Assembly: GCA_003235475.1 (NCBI GenBank)
Contig: QJWC01000070.1
Location: 1-54,740, forward strand
Direction: 5' to 3'
Length of the DNA stretch: 54,740 nt
Source of the DNA: Acidimicrobiia bacterium
GTDB taxonomy: Bacteria; Actinomycetota; Acidimicrobiia; Spongiisociales; UBA5794
Every line of letters begins with the position of its first letter. Within the stretch, counting starts at the first letter, position 1. The position numbers and the translations under genes were made by a program. Below are positions 16,157 to 27,718 of the stretch, in pieces. Below the pieces are notes generated by a model that did no database searches, was not told the DNA's origin, and saw only the letters and a list, made by a program, of their open reading frames with translations.

Positions 16157-17043
16157 GTCGCGCCCGCCGAGGCGAGGTAGTCGTCGAAGGAGCGACCTGT
16201 GAGGCGCTCGTAGGCGTCGACATACCGTGCAGCCGTCGCCTCGACGACCTCGGCTGGCATCGCCGGTGCAGGCGGTGTCTTGTCCCAGCCGTCGACCGTC
16301 TCGAGCCAGTCCCTCACGGGTTGCTTGTCGAACGACGGCATCGTTGCCCCCTCGGCCCACGACTCCGCCGGCCAGTAACGCGAGCTGTCTGGTGTGAGTA
16401 CCTCATCGACAAGGATCACCTCGCCGTCCACGATCCCGAACTCGAACTTCGTGTCGGCGAGAATGATGCCGCGGTCCGCGGCATAGGCCGAGCCCTTCAG
16501 GTAGATCTCCATCGACCTGGTTCGGAGAAGCTCGTAGAGGTCGTCGCCGACGAAGTCGCGCGCTTCGGCTTCGGTGAGGTTCTCGTCATGTCCCGATTCG
16601 GCCTTCGTCGCCGGCGTGAAGATCGGCTCGTCGAGGCGAGACGCCATCTGGAGCCCGCCTGGCAGGTGTTCGGTCGTTGGCCCGCCACCCGCCGAGTACT
16701 CCTTCCACGAGGACCCGTACAGGTAGCCGCGGATCACGCACTCCATCGGCACGACCTCTGCTGCTTTGACCAGCATCGCGCGACCGGCGTACTCCGACCT
16801 TTCAGCGTCGGACAGGAACGTCATCTCGGCCGTATCGGCGGTGACCAGGTGGTGCGGCGTGTCGAGGATGTCGAACCAGTGGAGCGACAACCCGGTGAGC
16901 ACGCGTCCCTTGTTGGGAATGGGGTCATCGAGCACCACGTCGAACGCGGAGATCCGATCCGTGGTGACGATCAAGAGGTGGTGTGGGTCGACCCGGAAGA
17001 TCTCGCGAACCTTCCCCGACCCGATGTGCTCCAGCGCGGTCAC
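16153..17043 (-). CDS. purC: SAICAR synthetase
   Basis: A 296-residue phosphoribosylaminoimidazole-succinocarboxamide synthase (CAIR + Asp + ATP to SAICAR). It shows GSGKVREIFRVDPHHLLIVT, DRISAFDVVLDDPIPNKGRV, VPMECVIRGYLYGSSWKEY, GIILADTKFEFG and DEVLTPDSSRYW. GTG 17043 places the first strand correctly. It starts the purC-purS-purQ-purL-amidase block and is divergent from the globin at 17124, leaving an 80-bp promoter region between them in which I see no clear operator. Confidence 0.95.
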   Translation of the reverse strand: MTALEHIGSGKVREIFRVDPHHLLIVTTDRISAFDVVLDDPIPNKGRVLTGLSLHWFDILDTPHHLVTADTAEMTFLSDAERSEYAGRAMLVKAAEVVPMECVIRGYLYGSSWKEYSAGGGPTTEHLPGGLQMASRLDEPIFTPATKAESGHDENLTEAEARDFVGDDLYELLRTRSMEIYLKGSAYAADRGIILADTKFEFGIVDGEVILVDEVLTPDSSRYWPAESWAEGATMPSFDKQPVRDWLETVDGWDKTPPAPAMPAEVVEATAARYVDAYERLTGRSFDDYLASAGAT

Positions 17044-17123
17044 AAGAGGCGATGGTACTCCTGGCACCGAGCGACGCTGCGACCAGCGGCGGCGCGTTCG
17101 GGGCGCGACGTACGCTTCCGCGC

Positions 17124-17522
17124 ATGACCGGATCAGCGCATGCGTGGGGCGACGAACCGACACCGTTCGATGCCCTCGGGGGAGAGGATCGGATCGTCGC
17201 GATCGTCGAACGCTTCTACGACATCATCGACGCCGAGGCACCGGTGATCCGGGCGATGCTCCCGGCGAACGACTCGGTGTCGCGGCGCAAGCTTGCGATG
17301 TACCTCGTCGAATGGACGGGCGGTCCCGCCCGGTACACCCCAGACCGCGGCCACCCGCGCATGCGGATGCGACACCTTCCGTTCACCATCGGCGCAGACG
17401 AGGTCGCGACGTGGCTGGCGTGTTTCGGCAGGGCGCTCGACGACAACGAGGTCACCGGTGAAGTGCGAACCTTCCTCGATGAGAAGGTGACCGCCCTCGC
17501 CACCCACCTGCAGAACGCGTAA
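17124..17522 (+). CDS. Group II truncated hemoglobin (TrHbO-like)
   Basis: A 132-residue 2-on-2 globin. Features are FDALGGEDRIVAIVERFYD (15-33, B10 Tyr32), LVEWTGGPARYT (61-72), GHPRMRMRHLPF (76-87) with proximal His84, and the group II Trp97 in VATWLACFG. TrHbO proteins bind O2 and act in O2/NO or peroxide chemistry. It is the only plus-strand gene within the purine block, divergent from purC and convergent with purB, so probably transcribed alone. Confidence 0.9.
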   Translation: MTGSAHAWGDEPTPFDALGGEDRIVAIVERFYDIIDAEAPVIRAMLPANDSVSRRKLAMYLVEWTGGPARYTPDRGHPRMRMRHLPFTIGADEVATWLACFGRALDDNEVTGEVRTFLDEKVTALATHLQNA

Positions 17523-17529
17523 GCGTTGG

Positions 17530-17670
17530 CTTTCCTCCCCCACGAAGTGGGGGAGGTGGCCGAGCGAAGCGAGGACGGAGGGGGCAAACGTCCCTGCGCG
17601 TGACAACAGGTGCCCCCTCTGGCCCGCCCTCGGGGGCGGGCCTGTCTCCCCCGTCTACGCCGGCGGAGAG
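17530..17670 (+). repeat. Dispersed repeat C, copy 2 (fullest copy)
   Basis: Starts 7 bp after the globin stop. It contains CTCCCCCAC-GAA-GTGGGGGAG (17536-17556, perfect 9-bp stem), GGTGGCCGAGCGAAGCGAGG, ACGGAGGGGGCAAACG, GTGCCCCCTCTGGCCCGCCC, a GCCCGCC...GGCGGGC hairpin, and TGTCTCCCCCGTCTACGCCG. Related copies are at 11503-11642 and 54652-54740. Confidence 0.85.
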
Positions 17671-17684
17671 CTGCGTCTGGTTCG

Positions 17685-17730
17685 TCCCCCTTTCAAGGGG
17701 GACGGGCGAGCGGAGCGAGCCAGGGGGATC
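17685..17730 (+). repeat. Dispersed repeat B, copy 2
   Basis: TCCCCCTTTCAAGGGGGACG, then a GGCGAGCGGAGCGAGCC block and AGGGGGATC, ending 10 bp from the purB stop between convergent genes. Confidence 0.9.
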
Positions 17731-17739
17731 GGCTGGCTG

Positions 17740-19035
17740 CTAGAGCGAGGTCGCCTCGAGGCGCTCGAAGACGACATCGGCCTCGTCGAGGAATCGCTCG
17801 TTCGAGAAGCACGCCGCGAGGGTGTCGGCGTCGAGCGAGACGTCCGCATCCGCCGCGAGCCTTTCCTGAAGGGTTCCGCCTTCGTCCCACGCCTTCATGG
17901 CATTGCGTTGCACGAGCCGGTACGCGTCGTCCCTGGTGAGTCCGGAGTCGATGAGGGCGAGGAGGACCGCCTGGCTGTACACCAACCCACGTGTGGATTC
18001 CAGGTTCGCGGCCATCCGGTCGGTGTCGACAACGAGGTTGTCGATGAGCTTGGTCATCCGCCGCAGTGCGTAGTGGAGGATCGTGGTCGCATCAGGGAGG
18101 ACCACGCGTTCGACCGACGAGTGCGAGATGTCCCTCTCGTGCCACAAAGCCACGTTCTCGAGTCCGGCGGACGCGTAGCCGCGAAGGAGGCGTGCGACCC
18201 CGGTCAAGTTCTCGGTCGCAATCGGGTTGCGTTTGTGGGGCATTGCAGACGAGCCCTTCTGTCCAGAGCCGAAGGACTCCCTGACCTCGGAAACCTCTGA
18301 CCGCTGGAGGTGCCTGATCTCGGTCGAGATGCGCTCGATCGTCGCGCCCACGAGTGCGAGGACGGAGAGGAAGTGGGCGTGGCGGTCGCGGGCGACGACC
18401 TGCGTCGGGGCGGGTTCGGCGTTGAGGCCGAGGTGATCGCACACGAAGGCCTCGATCGTGCTTGGCGCATGTGCGTACGTGCCAACCGCACCGGAGATCG
18501 TCCCGACGGACACGCCATTGACCGCGTCGACGAGCCGCTCGTGGTCGCGTTGGATCTCGAATGCCCAGTTAGCGAGTTTCAGCCCGAACGACGTCGGCTC
18601 GGCCCAGATCCCGTGCGTCCGCCCGATCGTCGGCGTCGAACGGAACTCGAATGCGCGCCGCCTGACGACGTCGTACAGATCTGAGAGGGCTTCGAGCAGC
18701 AGCGTGCCCGAATCCCGAAGTGCCACGCCCGTGGCGGTGTCGAGGACGTCCGAAGATGTGAGGCCGAAGTGGATCCACTCGCCCCCTTCCGACATCGAGT
18801 CAGCGAGCAGGTCGACGAACGCAGCCACGTCGTGGTGCGTGATCGCCTCACGCTCCTTCCACGCCGCCGGGTCGACCTCCGGTGTATTGCGCGCCGCTTC
18901 TGCCGCCGATGTCGGAGCAACGCCCGACTCCGCCCATGCCTCGACGACCAGCACCTCGATCTCACGCCACACGGCGAGCTTGCGTTCCTCAGACCAGAGC
19001 TCGTTCATCTCGGGAGTCGAGTAGCGCTCGATCAC
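17740..19035 (-). CDS. purB: Adenylosuccinate lyase
   Basis: A 431-residue fumarase/aspartase-superfamily lyase acting on SAICAR and adenylosuccinate, so it serves both IMP synthesis and the AMP branch. Motifs are RYSTPEMNELWSEERKL at the N-terminus, HFGLTSSDVLDTA, IGRTHGIWAEPTSFG, the catalytic signature loop GQKGSSAMPHKRNPI, and NVALWHERDISHSSVERVVL. GTG 19035 overlaps the purE stop by four bases (19032-19035). Typical length; last gene of the purA-D-E-B block. Confidence 0.95.
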   Translation of the reverse strand: MIERYSTPEMNELWSEERKLAVWREIEVLVVEAWAESGVAPTSAAEAARNTPEVDPAAWKEREAITHHDVAAFVDLLADSMSEGGEWIHFGLTSSDVLDTATGVALRDSGTLLLEALSDLYDVVRRRAFEFRSTPTIGRTHGIWAEPTSFGLKLANWAFEIQRDHERLVDAVNGVSVGTISGAVGTYAHAPSTIEAFVCDHLGLNAEPAPTQVVARDRHAHFLSVLALVGATIERISTEIRHLQRSEVSEVRESFGSGQKGSSAMPHKRNPIATENLTGVARLLRGYASAGLENVALWHERDISHSSVERVVLPDATTILHYALRRMTKLIDNLVVDTDRMAANLESTRGLVYSQAVLLALIDSGLTRDDAYRLVQRNAMKAWDEGGTLQERLAADADVSLDADTLAACFSNERFLDEADVVFERLEATSL

Positions 19036-19478
19036 GTTGCGAGACTCTCCCTGTAGGCAGCCAGCTTGCCAGCCAGATCCGTGTCGTGGATCGAGAGGAT
19101 CGAGGCGGCCAGGTACGCGGCGTTCGCTGCGCTGTCGATCGCAACCGTGGCGACGGGGATCCCGGTCGGCATCTGGACGGTCGAGTACAGGGCGTCGACG
19201 CCCCCGAGACCGCCAGCCGCGATCGGGACGCCGATGACCGGGAGGGTGGTGTGTGCTGCCGCGGCGCCTGCAAGGTGGGCCGCCTTTCCCGCACCGCACA
19301 CGATCACGCCGAATCCGGCGCTTCGCGCTGAAGACACGAACGCGGCGACCTTTTCCGGAGTTCGGTGCGCAGACATCACGTGGACCTCGTACGGAACACC
19401 GAACTCGTCGAGCGTGTCTGCGCAGGCCTGCATCTTGCTCATGTCCTTTTCGGACCCCATCAGGATCGCGACCTTCAT
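19032..19478 (-). CDS. purE: N5-carboxyaminoimidazole ribonucleotide mutase
   Basis: A 148-residue PurE: ILMGSEKDMSKMQACADTL (5-23), VPYEVHVMSAHRTPEK, VIVCGAGKAAHLAGAAAAHT and VIGVPIAAGGLGGVDALYST. Class I PurE converts N5-CAIR made by PurK to CAIR; purK is not in this window, so it must be elsewhere unless this PurE acts on AIR and CO2. The ATG overlaps the purD stop (19475-19478) and the stop overlaps the purB start. Confidence 0.93.
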   Translation of the reverse strand: MKVAILMGSEKDMSKMQACADTLDEFGVPYEVHVMSAHRTPEKVAAFVSSARSAGFGVIVCGAGKAAHLAGAAAAHTTLPVIGVPIAAGGLGGVDALYSTVQMPTGIPVATVAIDSAANAAYLAASILSIHDTDLAGKLAAYRESLAT

Positions 19479-20737
19479 TGCCTCACCTTCGATCGTCCTA
19501 TGTCCGTCCTCATCTGCGCACCCTTGAACTGGATCACGTGCGCTGCTGAGTATGCATCGTCTCTGGCGTCTTCGACGGTATCGGCGACCCCGACGACGCT
19601 GAACACACGTCCCCCGTTCGTGACAAGCCTTCCGTCGTCCCACCGGGTTCCAGCGTGGAAGACGATCGCCTCGGTCACCCTGTCGAGGCCGATGACGGCG
19701 AGCCCCTTCTCGGGTGCGTCCGGGTATCCCGGTGCCGCGAGGACCACGTTGACCGCCGCACCGCTGGACCACGCGAGGCTGTCGGGCAGCATCCCATCGC
19801 CCGCCGCGCGGGAGAGCACCTTCAGCAGGTCAGACTCGAGTCGTGGCATGAGGGCCTGGGTCTCCGGGTCCCCGAGGCGGCAGTTGAACTCGAGCACCTT
19901 CGGCCCGGCATCGGTGAGGATGAGGCCTACATAGAGGAATCCCGTGTAGGGGATCCCACGATCGGCGAGCGCGGCGAGGACCGGCAGCGCGACATGCTCC
20001 CTCGCCCAGCCGACGAGGTCCTCGGCGTCCGGTTCTGCAGGGCTGTAGGACCCCATTCCCCCCGTGTTCGGGCCCCGGTCCCCGTCGAGCAGCCGCTTGT
20101 AGTCGCGGGCCGTGTCGAGCCCGAGAGCGTTGCCGCCCGCACAGATGAAGAACACCGACACCTCATCACCGTCGAGGTACTCCTCGATGACGACGGTTGC
20201 CCCTGCATCGCCGAATCGGCCCCCGAAGCAACCGTCGACCCAGGCGATCGCATCGTCTCGATCGGCGGTGACCACCACACCCTTGCCAGCTGCGAGACCG
20301 TCGGCTTTCACGACGTACGGGCCGTCGTAGGTGTTGAGGTATGCGACCGCGTCGTCGCGGTCGTTGAAAGATCGGTAGTCGCCAGTTGGTACGCCCGCGT
20401 CCTCCATCACCTGCTTGGCGAACTCCTTTGAGGACTCGAGCTGCGCTCCCGCAGCGCTCGGCCCGAACACCGGGATTCCCGCTTCGCCCAGCGCGTCTGC
20501 AACGCCTGCCGCAAGCGGTGCCTCGGGGCCGACGACCACCAGATCGGCGTGCTCCTTGCGGGCGAGTTCGACGACGCCTTCGGGGTCGTTCGGGTCGACG
20601 CCCATCTCGAGATCTCCGAGTTCGGCGAGGCCCGGGTTCCCCGGGCATGAGATGAGGTTGGAGAGCAGGCTGCTCTGGGACAGCTTCCAACCCATGGCAT
20701 GCTCACGTCCGCCACCGCCGAGCAGCAGGACGTTCAC
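19475..20737 (-). CDS. purD: Phosphoribosylamine-glycine ligase (GAR synthetase)
   Basis: About 420 residues with ATP-grasp fold, making GAR from phosphoribosylamine, glycine and ATP. It shows NVLLLGGGGREHAMGWKL, CPGNPGLAELGD, VVVGPEAPLAAGVADALGEA, YVVKADGLAAGKGVVVTADR, EEYLDGDEVSVFFICAGGNA, GGMGSYSPAEP and FNCRLGDPETQALMPRLESD. Start is GTG 20737, or TTG 20743, which would overlap the purA stop by four bases like its neighbours. The frame farther upstream is purA in another register. Confidence 0.93.
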   Translation of the reverse strand: MNVLLLGGGGREHAMGWKLSQSSLLSNLISCPGNPGLAELGDLEMGVDPNDPEGVVELARKEHADLVVVGPEAPLAAGVADALGEAGIPVFGPSAAGAQLESSKEFAKQVMEDAGVPTGDYRSFNDRDDAVAYLNTYDGPYVVKADGLAAGKGVVVTADRDDAIAWVDGCFGGRFGDAGATVVIEEYLDGDEVSVFFICAGGNALGLDTARDYKRLLDGDRGPNTGGMGSYSPAEPDAEDLVGWAREHVALPVLAALADRGIPYTGFLYVGLILTDAGPKVLEFNCRLGDPETQALMPRLESDLLKVLSRAAGDGMLPDSLAWSSGAAVNVVLAAPGYPDAPEKGLAVIGLDRVTEAIVFHAGTRWDDGRLVTNGGRVFSVVGVADTVEDARDDAYSAAHVIQFKGAQMRTDIGRSKVRQ

Positions 20738-20739
20738 GG

Positions 20740-23343
<2,604 letters not shown>

Positions 23344-23363
23344 TCGCAAGCTGACCAATTGAC

Positions 23364-23400
23364 GGAGAGGGGGTCGCTTCGGCGGCCCCTCTTCCTTTTC
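23364..23400 (+). terminator. Hairpin between binding-protein and permease genes (partial terminator)
   Basis: A 13-bp stem with one mismatch, closed by a UUCG tetraloop and followed by a C/T-rich CTTTTCC tail. It lies 21 bp after the binding-protein stop and 110 bp before the first permease. It could attenuate transcription so that binding protein exceeds permease, a common arrangement in ABC operons. Confidence 0.65.
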
Positions 23401-23510
23401 CCGAGCAGCTGATCGGAAATCACCCCGGATTTCCATGCAAAGCGATGGCACGGCCGTCTATGGTGCCACCAGACCGGTGATGGGTTCACCAATCCGGTCG
23501 AGGAAGGCGT

Positions 23511-25091
23511 ATGACCGTAGAGGTGCGTCAGCATCAGAAAACGCCATTGTGGCGCAACGCGACAGTCCTGAAGTGGGCGTCGCAGGTCTTCGTGCTGTTC
23601 ATGCTTCTCTTCCTGTTCGGCGCCCTCGGTAGCCGCGCCACCGACAACTTCGCCCAGTCGGACATTTCGTTCGGTTGGGACTGGCTCTCGAACCCGACGG
23701 GTGTCCAGATCCGTGAAGGGATCGACACGCTTCCCGATTCAGGGGCCCGGGCGCTCACTGTCGGCATCATCAACACGATGCGCGTCGCCATCTCGGGCAT
23801 CTTCGTCGCCACCCTGATCGGGACCATCATCGGGATCGCGCGCCTCTCCTCGAACTGGATCGTCAACAAGCTTGCGACTGTCTACATCGAGACCATCCGC
23901 AACATCCCGCTGCTCGTCCAGATCTTCTTCTGGTCAGCACTGGCGGTCGGTCTTCCGTCACTCACCGCAGAGGACGTCGGGACGTATTGGTTCAAGACGT
24001 CGAACAGAGGCTTCGCGTTCTCGTGGGTCTTCCCCGACGGTGGGTTCTGGCCATGGCTGGTGTTCATCGCCGTGGGATTCTTCGTCGGCCGGTGGCTGCT
24101 GAGGCGCCGCAGGCAGCACCAGGAGGACACGGGAGAGCCCGGCCACGGGGGCTGGTACATGGCTGCATCGATCCTCGTCTTTGCTGTAGTCGGTTGGTTT
24201 GCATGGCCCGTGCTGTCATTCATGGAACCAGTGCTCGAGGCCATCGAGAAGTTCGTCGCCAACCTTCCGCAGATCATCGTGCCGATCGTGATCGCGCTGG
24301 GCGCGATCGCCGCGTCCGTGTGGTGGATCCGAGGATTCTTCGAGTCGCGCCGCACGCCCGCAGGGTTTGGCAAGCTCACCGATGACGATTGGTTCCGGGT
24401 CGTTTTCGCTGGTTTCGCTGGAATCGCCATCGCGGTGGTCGCCTTCGTCATCGGCGAGTTCACGATCAAGACGGTGGCCGGCGAGGTGCTTTCGGTCGCC
24501 GAACTCGCGATCGTTGGTGTTTCGAACTTCTTCGGGTGGCTCGGTGCGAAGTTCAACGCGACCGACGCGAACACGGTGATCGAAGGGATCAGATCCGGAG
24601 GGCCGCTCGTCTTCGAGCGACCGCAGGTGATCCTCGCTGGCGGCGCGCAGATTCCGCAGTTCGGTTCGTCCGGGATGGTCCTCACCGTGCCGTTCTTCGC
24701 CATTTGGACGGGCGTGACCGTGTACACGGCCTCCTTCATTGCGGAGATCGTGCGTGGCGGCATCCTCGCCGTTCCGAAGGGCCAGACCGAGGCATCGATG
24801 GCGCTCGGCCTGAAGAGGAGCCAATACCTCCGTCAGATCATCCTGCCCCAAGCGTTCCGGATCATCCTGCCGCCGCTCGGCAACCAGTACCTCAACCTGG
24901 CGAAGAACACGTCGCTCGGGATTGCCGTTGCATTCGCTGACATCGTTGCCGTCGGCGTCACGATCGTGAACCAGACGGGCCAGTCGCTGCCTGTTGTGCT
25001 GGTGTGGATGGCGTTCTTCCTCACCGTCAGCCTGTCCATTTCAGCGGTCGTGAACTACTACAACCGTCGCATGCAGCTGGTGGAGCGTTGA
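23511..25091 (+). CDS. Amino-acid ABC transporter permease, AapQ/BztB-like, enlarged
   Basis: A 526-residue polytopic permease. The N-terminal helix near 18-35 and NTMRVAISGIFVATLIGTII (84-103) with ETIRNIPLLVQIFFWSAL fit the His/Glu/Gln permease family, and the EAA loop EIVRGGILAVPKGQTEASMA with LGLKRSQYLRQIILPQAFRI near 420-455 contacts the ATPase. Between them lies a large insertion (about 165-370) with four or more extra hydrophobic segments, making the protein much longer than I expect for AapQ/YhdX-type permeases (around 400). ATG 23511 follows GAGGAAGG. Inner membrane; pairs with the next gene. Confidence 0.88.
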   Translation: MTVEVRQHQKTPLWRNATVLKWASQVFVLFMLLFLFGALGSRATDNFAQSDISFGWDWLSNPTGVQIREGIDTLPDSGARALTVGIINTMRVAISGIFVATLIGTIIGIARLSSNWIVNKLATVYIETIRNIPLLVQIFFWSALAVGLPSLTAEDVGTYWFKTSNRGFAFSWVFPDGGFWPWLVFIAVGFFVGRWLLRRRRQHQEDTGEPGHGGWYMAASILVFAVVGWFAWPVLSFMEPVLEAIEKFVANLPQIIVPIVIALGAIAASVWWIRGFFESRRTPAGFGKLTDDDWFRVVFAGFAGIAIAVVAFVIGEFTIKTVAGEVLSVAELAIVGVSNFFGWLGAKFNATDANTVIEGIRSGGPLVFERPQVILAGGAQIPQFGSSGMVLTVPFFAIWTGVTVYTASFIAEIVRGGILAVPKGQTEASMALGLKRSQYLRQIILPQAFRIILPPLGNQYLNLAKNTSLGIAVAFADIVAVGVTIVNQTGQSLPVVLVWMAFFLTVSLSISAVVNYYNRRMQLVER

Positions 25092-25092
25092 G

Positions 25093-26931
25093 ATGAGTGA
25101 CATGGCAGTCGCCCCGGATCTCGAGCTCGCACCTGAGCCGCCGCCGAAAGGCCTGCGGATCTGGCTCCGCGACAATCTCTTCTCCACGCCAGCGTCGGGT
25201 GTCCTGAGCGTCGCCGCGATCCTCGTCGTCATCTTCGCGTTGCGTGGTCTCCTCAACTTCATCTTCGACCCGCTGCGACGGTGGGATGCGGTCACGTACA
25301 ACATGCGTTTGCTCATGGTTCAGGCGTACCCGACGGATGCGATGTGGCGGGTGTGGCTTGCGGTCGGAATTGTCGTGGTGCTTCTCGCTGCGACGTTCGC
25401 GGCGTGGAGGATCGGCGGCATGCTCGAGCCGCGACAGGTCTCCAAGACCCTCATGGCTCTCGGAGGCGGCATCGCCCTTGCCGGGATCCTCGGCCCGTTC
25501 TCTGCGACGGCAACGGTCCTCTGGCTCGTGGTAGCCGCCGTTCTCGCCGGTACGGGGTTCGCCACCGGGAGGTTGACCGGGGATCGGGCGAAGGACCCGA
25601 TCATTCCGGTCATGGCGATCATCGGCATCATCTTGCTGCTGATCGTGGTCGTGCTGTGGATCCTCAAAGTTCCCGTGCCAGGAAAGATCGTCGAAGGGAA
25701 CCTCATCACGGACGGTGCCGAGGCCGCAGGTCTCCGCGGCGAACAGGTGAAGGTTCTCAGGTCTCTCTCGAACACGACCCGCATGCCGTGGACGATCATC
25801 TTCGCCCTGGGTGCGTTGGCCTTTGTGTCGGTCAGGATGTTCTCTGCTCGCGCTGTCGCGACGCTCAAGCGCGTTCTGGTCCCGACCTGGGTGGCTGCCT
25901 TCCCGGTCCTCGTGTTGATCCTTCTGCGAGATCCGGTCTGGCGATGGGGCAATTTCGGGTCGGTGTACGTAGGAGCGATTGTCGGCTTCTCCGTGGTGGG
26001 AGGCGTGATCCTGTGGTTCGTGTCGAGGCCGAGCACCGGGGAGATCGGCCGTGTGATCGGCGGACTGCTGCTCGTGTTGGCGTTCGTGTCGTTCCTGTTC
26101 CCGATGCCCTTCGTGTTCCGATTCCTCATGCTCGCACTCGCGCTCTTCACGCTGGCAGGGCCGACGTTCGGCGGCGAAACGTCCCGGTCGCTGGTCACTG
26201 CATGGGTCGTGACGGCTGCCGTCCTTTCCTTCTTCGTCTTCACGACCGCGTCGGAGTCGGGCATCGACGTCCCGGGGAACTTCTTCCTCGGCGGTCTCTC
26301 GTTGACGATCGTCCTCGCGTTCACGTCGATCGTGCTCTCATTCCCACTCGGTGTGATCCTCGCGCTCGGTCGAACGTCGACGATGCCGCTGTTCAGGCTC
26401 ATGTCGACCGTCTACATCGAGCTGGTGCGCGGTGTTCCGCTGATCACTTGGCTCCTTGTCGCATTCCTCATGCTCCCTGTTGCTCTGCCGCAGGGCATTG
26501 AGATCGGTGGGGTGATGCGAGCCGTCGGTGCCATGACGTTCTTCTCGGCGGCATATCTCGCCGAGAACGTTCGCGGGGGTCTCCAGTCGATTCCGGGCGG
26601 ACAACGGGAAGCTGCGCGTGCGCTCGGCATGTCCACCGTGCAGATGATCGTGTTCATCACCCTGCCGCAAGCGTTGCGGGCCGTCATCCCAGCCCTCGTC
26701 GGCCAGGTCATCGCACTCTTCAAGGACACGTCGTTGGTCACGATTGTCGGTCTGTTCGACTTCCTGCACCTCGCCAGGGCGGTCATTCCTGCGCAGAGCC
26801 AGCCGTTCAGCTTCCTCGGCTCGATAAAGGAGACCTTGATTTTCGCTGCGATCGTGTACTGGATGTTCACGTTCACGTTCTCACGCATCAGCCAGCGCCT
26901 CGAGAAGAAGCTCGGTGTTGGTGAGCGATAG
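25093..26931 (+). CDS. Amino-acid ABC transporter permease, AapM/BztC-like, enlarged
   Basis: A 612-residue polytopic permease beginning one base after the stop of the first permease. The C-terminal 210 residues are the canonical permease domain: [20 protein letters not shown], the EAA loop [20 protein letters not shown] and [20 protein letters not shown] then [12 protein letters not shown]. The N-terminal 390 residues hold about eleven further hydrophobic segments, giving roughly 16 helices in all, far above the usual count. The extra region contains no motif I recognise. Inner membrane; forms the heterodimeric channel with the preceding gene. Confidence 0.87.
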   Translation: MSDMAVAPDLELAPEPPPKGLRIWLRDNLFSTPASGVLSVAAILVVIFALRGLLNFIFDPLRRWDAVTYNMRLLMVQAYPTDAMWRVWLAVGIVVVLLAATFAAWRIGGMLEPRQVSKTLMALGGGIALAGILGPFSATATVLWLVVAAVLAGTGFATGRLTGDRAKDPIIPVMAIIGIILLLIVVVLWILKVPVPGKIVEGNLITDGAEAAGLRGEQVKVLRSLSNTTRMPWTIIFALGALAFVSVRMFSARAVATLKRVLVPTWVAAFPVLVLILLRDPVWRWGNFGSVYVGAIVGFSVVGGVILWFVSRPSTGEIGRVIGGLLLVLAFVSFLFPMPFVFRFLMLALALFTLAGPTFGGETSRSLVTAWVVTAAVLSFFVFTTASESGIDVPGNFFLGGLSLTIVLAFTSIVLSFPLGVILALGRTSTMPLFRLMSTVYIELVRGVPLITWLLVAFLMLPVALPQGIEIGGVMRAVGAMTFFSAAYLAENVRGGLQSIPGGQREAARALGMSTVQMIVFITLPQALRAVIPALVGQVIALFKDTSLVTIVGLFDFLHLARAVIPAQSQPFSFLGSIKETLIFAAIVYWMFTFTFSRISQRLEKKLGVGER

Positions 26932-26953
26932 CATGGATTCGCAAGGGAGCAGT

Positions 26954-27718
26954 ATGGAAAACGAACAGAGGTCAACCAGAACACTCGGAGATCCCATCGT
27001 CATCACCGACGGCGTCAAGAAGTGGTTCGGCGATTTCCAGGCCCTCAAGGGCGTGACCGCCACCGTCCGCGAGCGCGAGGTGGTCGTCATCATCGGTCCG
27101 TCGGGTTCCGGCAAGTCGACCTACATTCGATGCATCAACCGGCTCGAGGCCCATCAGGAGGGCACGATCATCGTTGATGGCACCGAGCTGACGAACGACA
27201 TCAAGAACATCGAGAAGATCCGCTCCGAAGTCGGCATGGTGTTCCAGCAGTTCAACCTGTTCCCCCACCTGACGGTGCTCGACAACATCACGCTCGCCCC
27301 CCAGTGGGTCCGCAAGCAGCCGAAGGCCGAGACCGAGGAGTACGCGATGGAGCTGCTCGAGCGCGTCGGCATTCCCGAGCAGGCCGACAAGTATCCCGGC
27401 CAGCTCTCGGGTGGTCAGCAGCAGCGTGTGGCGATCGCCCGCTCCCTCGCAATGAAGCCCCGCATCATGTTGTTCGACGAGCCGACGTCAGCGCTCGATC
27501 CAGAGATGATCAAGGAAGTGCTCGACGTGATGAAAGAGCTCGCGCACGGCGGTATGACCATGATGGTCGTCACGCACGAGATGGGTTTCGCCCGTGAGGT
27601 CGCTGACCGTGTCATGTTCTTCGACTACGGCACGATCGTCGAGGAGGGCACCCCGGAGCACTTCTTCACGAACCCGCAGCACGACCGCACGAAGCTGTTC
27701 CTGAGCCAGATCCTCTAG
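26954..27718 (+). CDS. Amino-acid ABC transporter ATP-binding protein (AapP/GlnQ-like)
   Basis: A 254-residue ATPase: Walker [10 protein letters not shown] (48-56), Q-loop [17 protein letters not shown], signature [16 protein letters not shown], Walker [16 protein letters not shown], and H-loop [20 protein letters not shown]. It energises the two-permease transporter. ATG 26954 has GGGAG six bases upstream; ATG 26933 is an alternative adding seven residues. It ends the operon, and its TAG (27716-27718) overlaps the TAG of the convergent M20 gene in a CTAG. Confidence 0.93.
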   Translation: MENEQRSTRTLGDPIVITDGVKKWFGDFQALKGVTATVREREVVVIIGPSGSGKSTYIRCINRLEAHQEGTIIVDGTELTNDIKNIEKIRSEVGMVFQQFNLFPHLTVLDNITLAPQWVRKQPKAETEEYAMELLERVGIPEQADKYPGQLSGGQQQRVAIARSLAMKPRIMLFDEPTSALDPEMIKEVLDVMKELAHGGMTMMVVTHEMGFAREVADRVMFFDYGTIVEEGTPEHFFTNPQHDRTKLFLSQIL

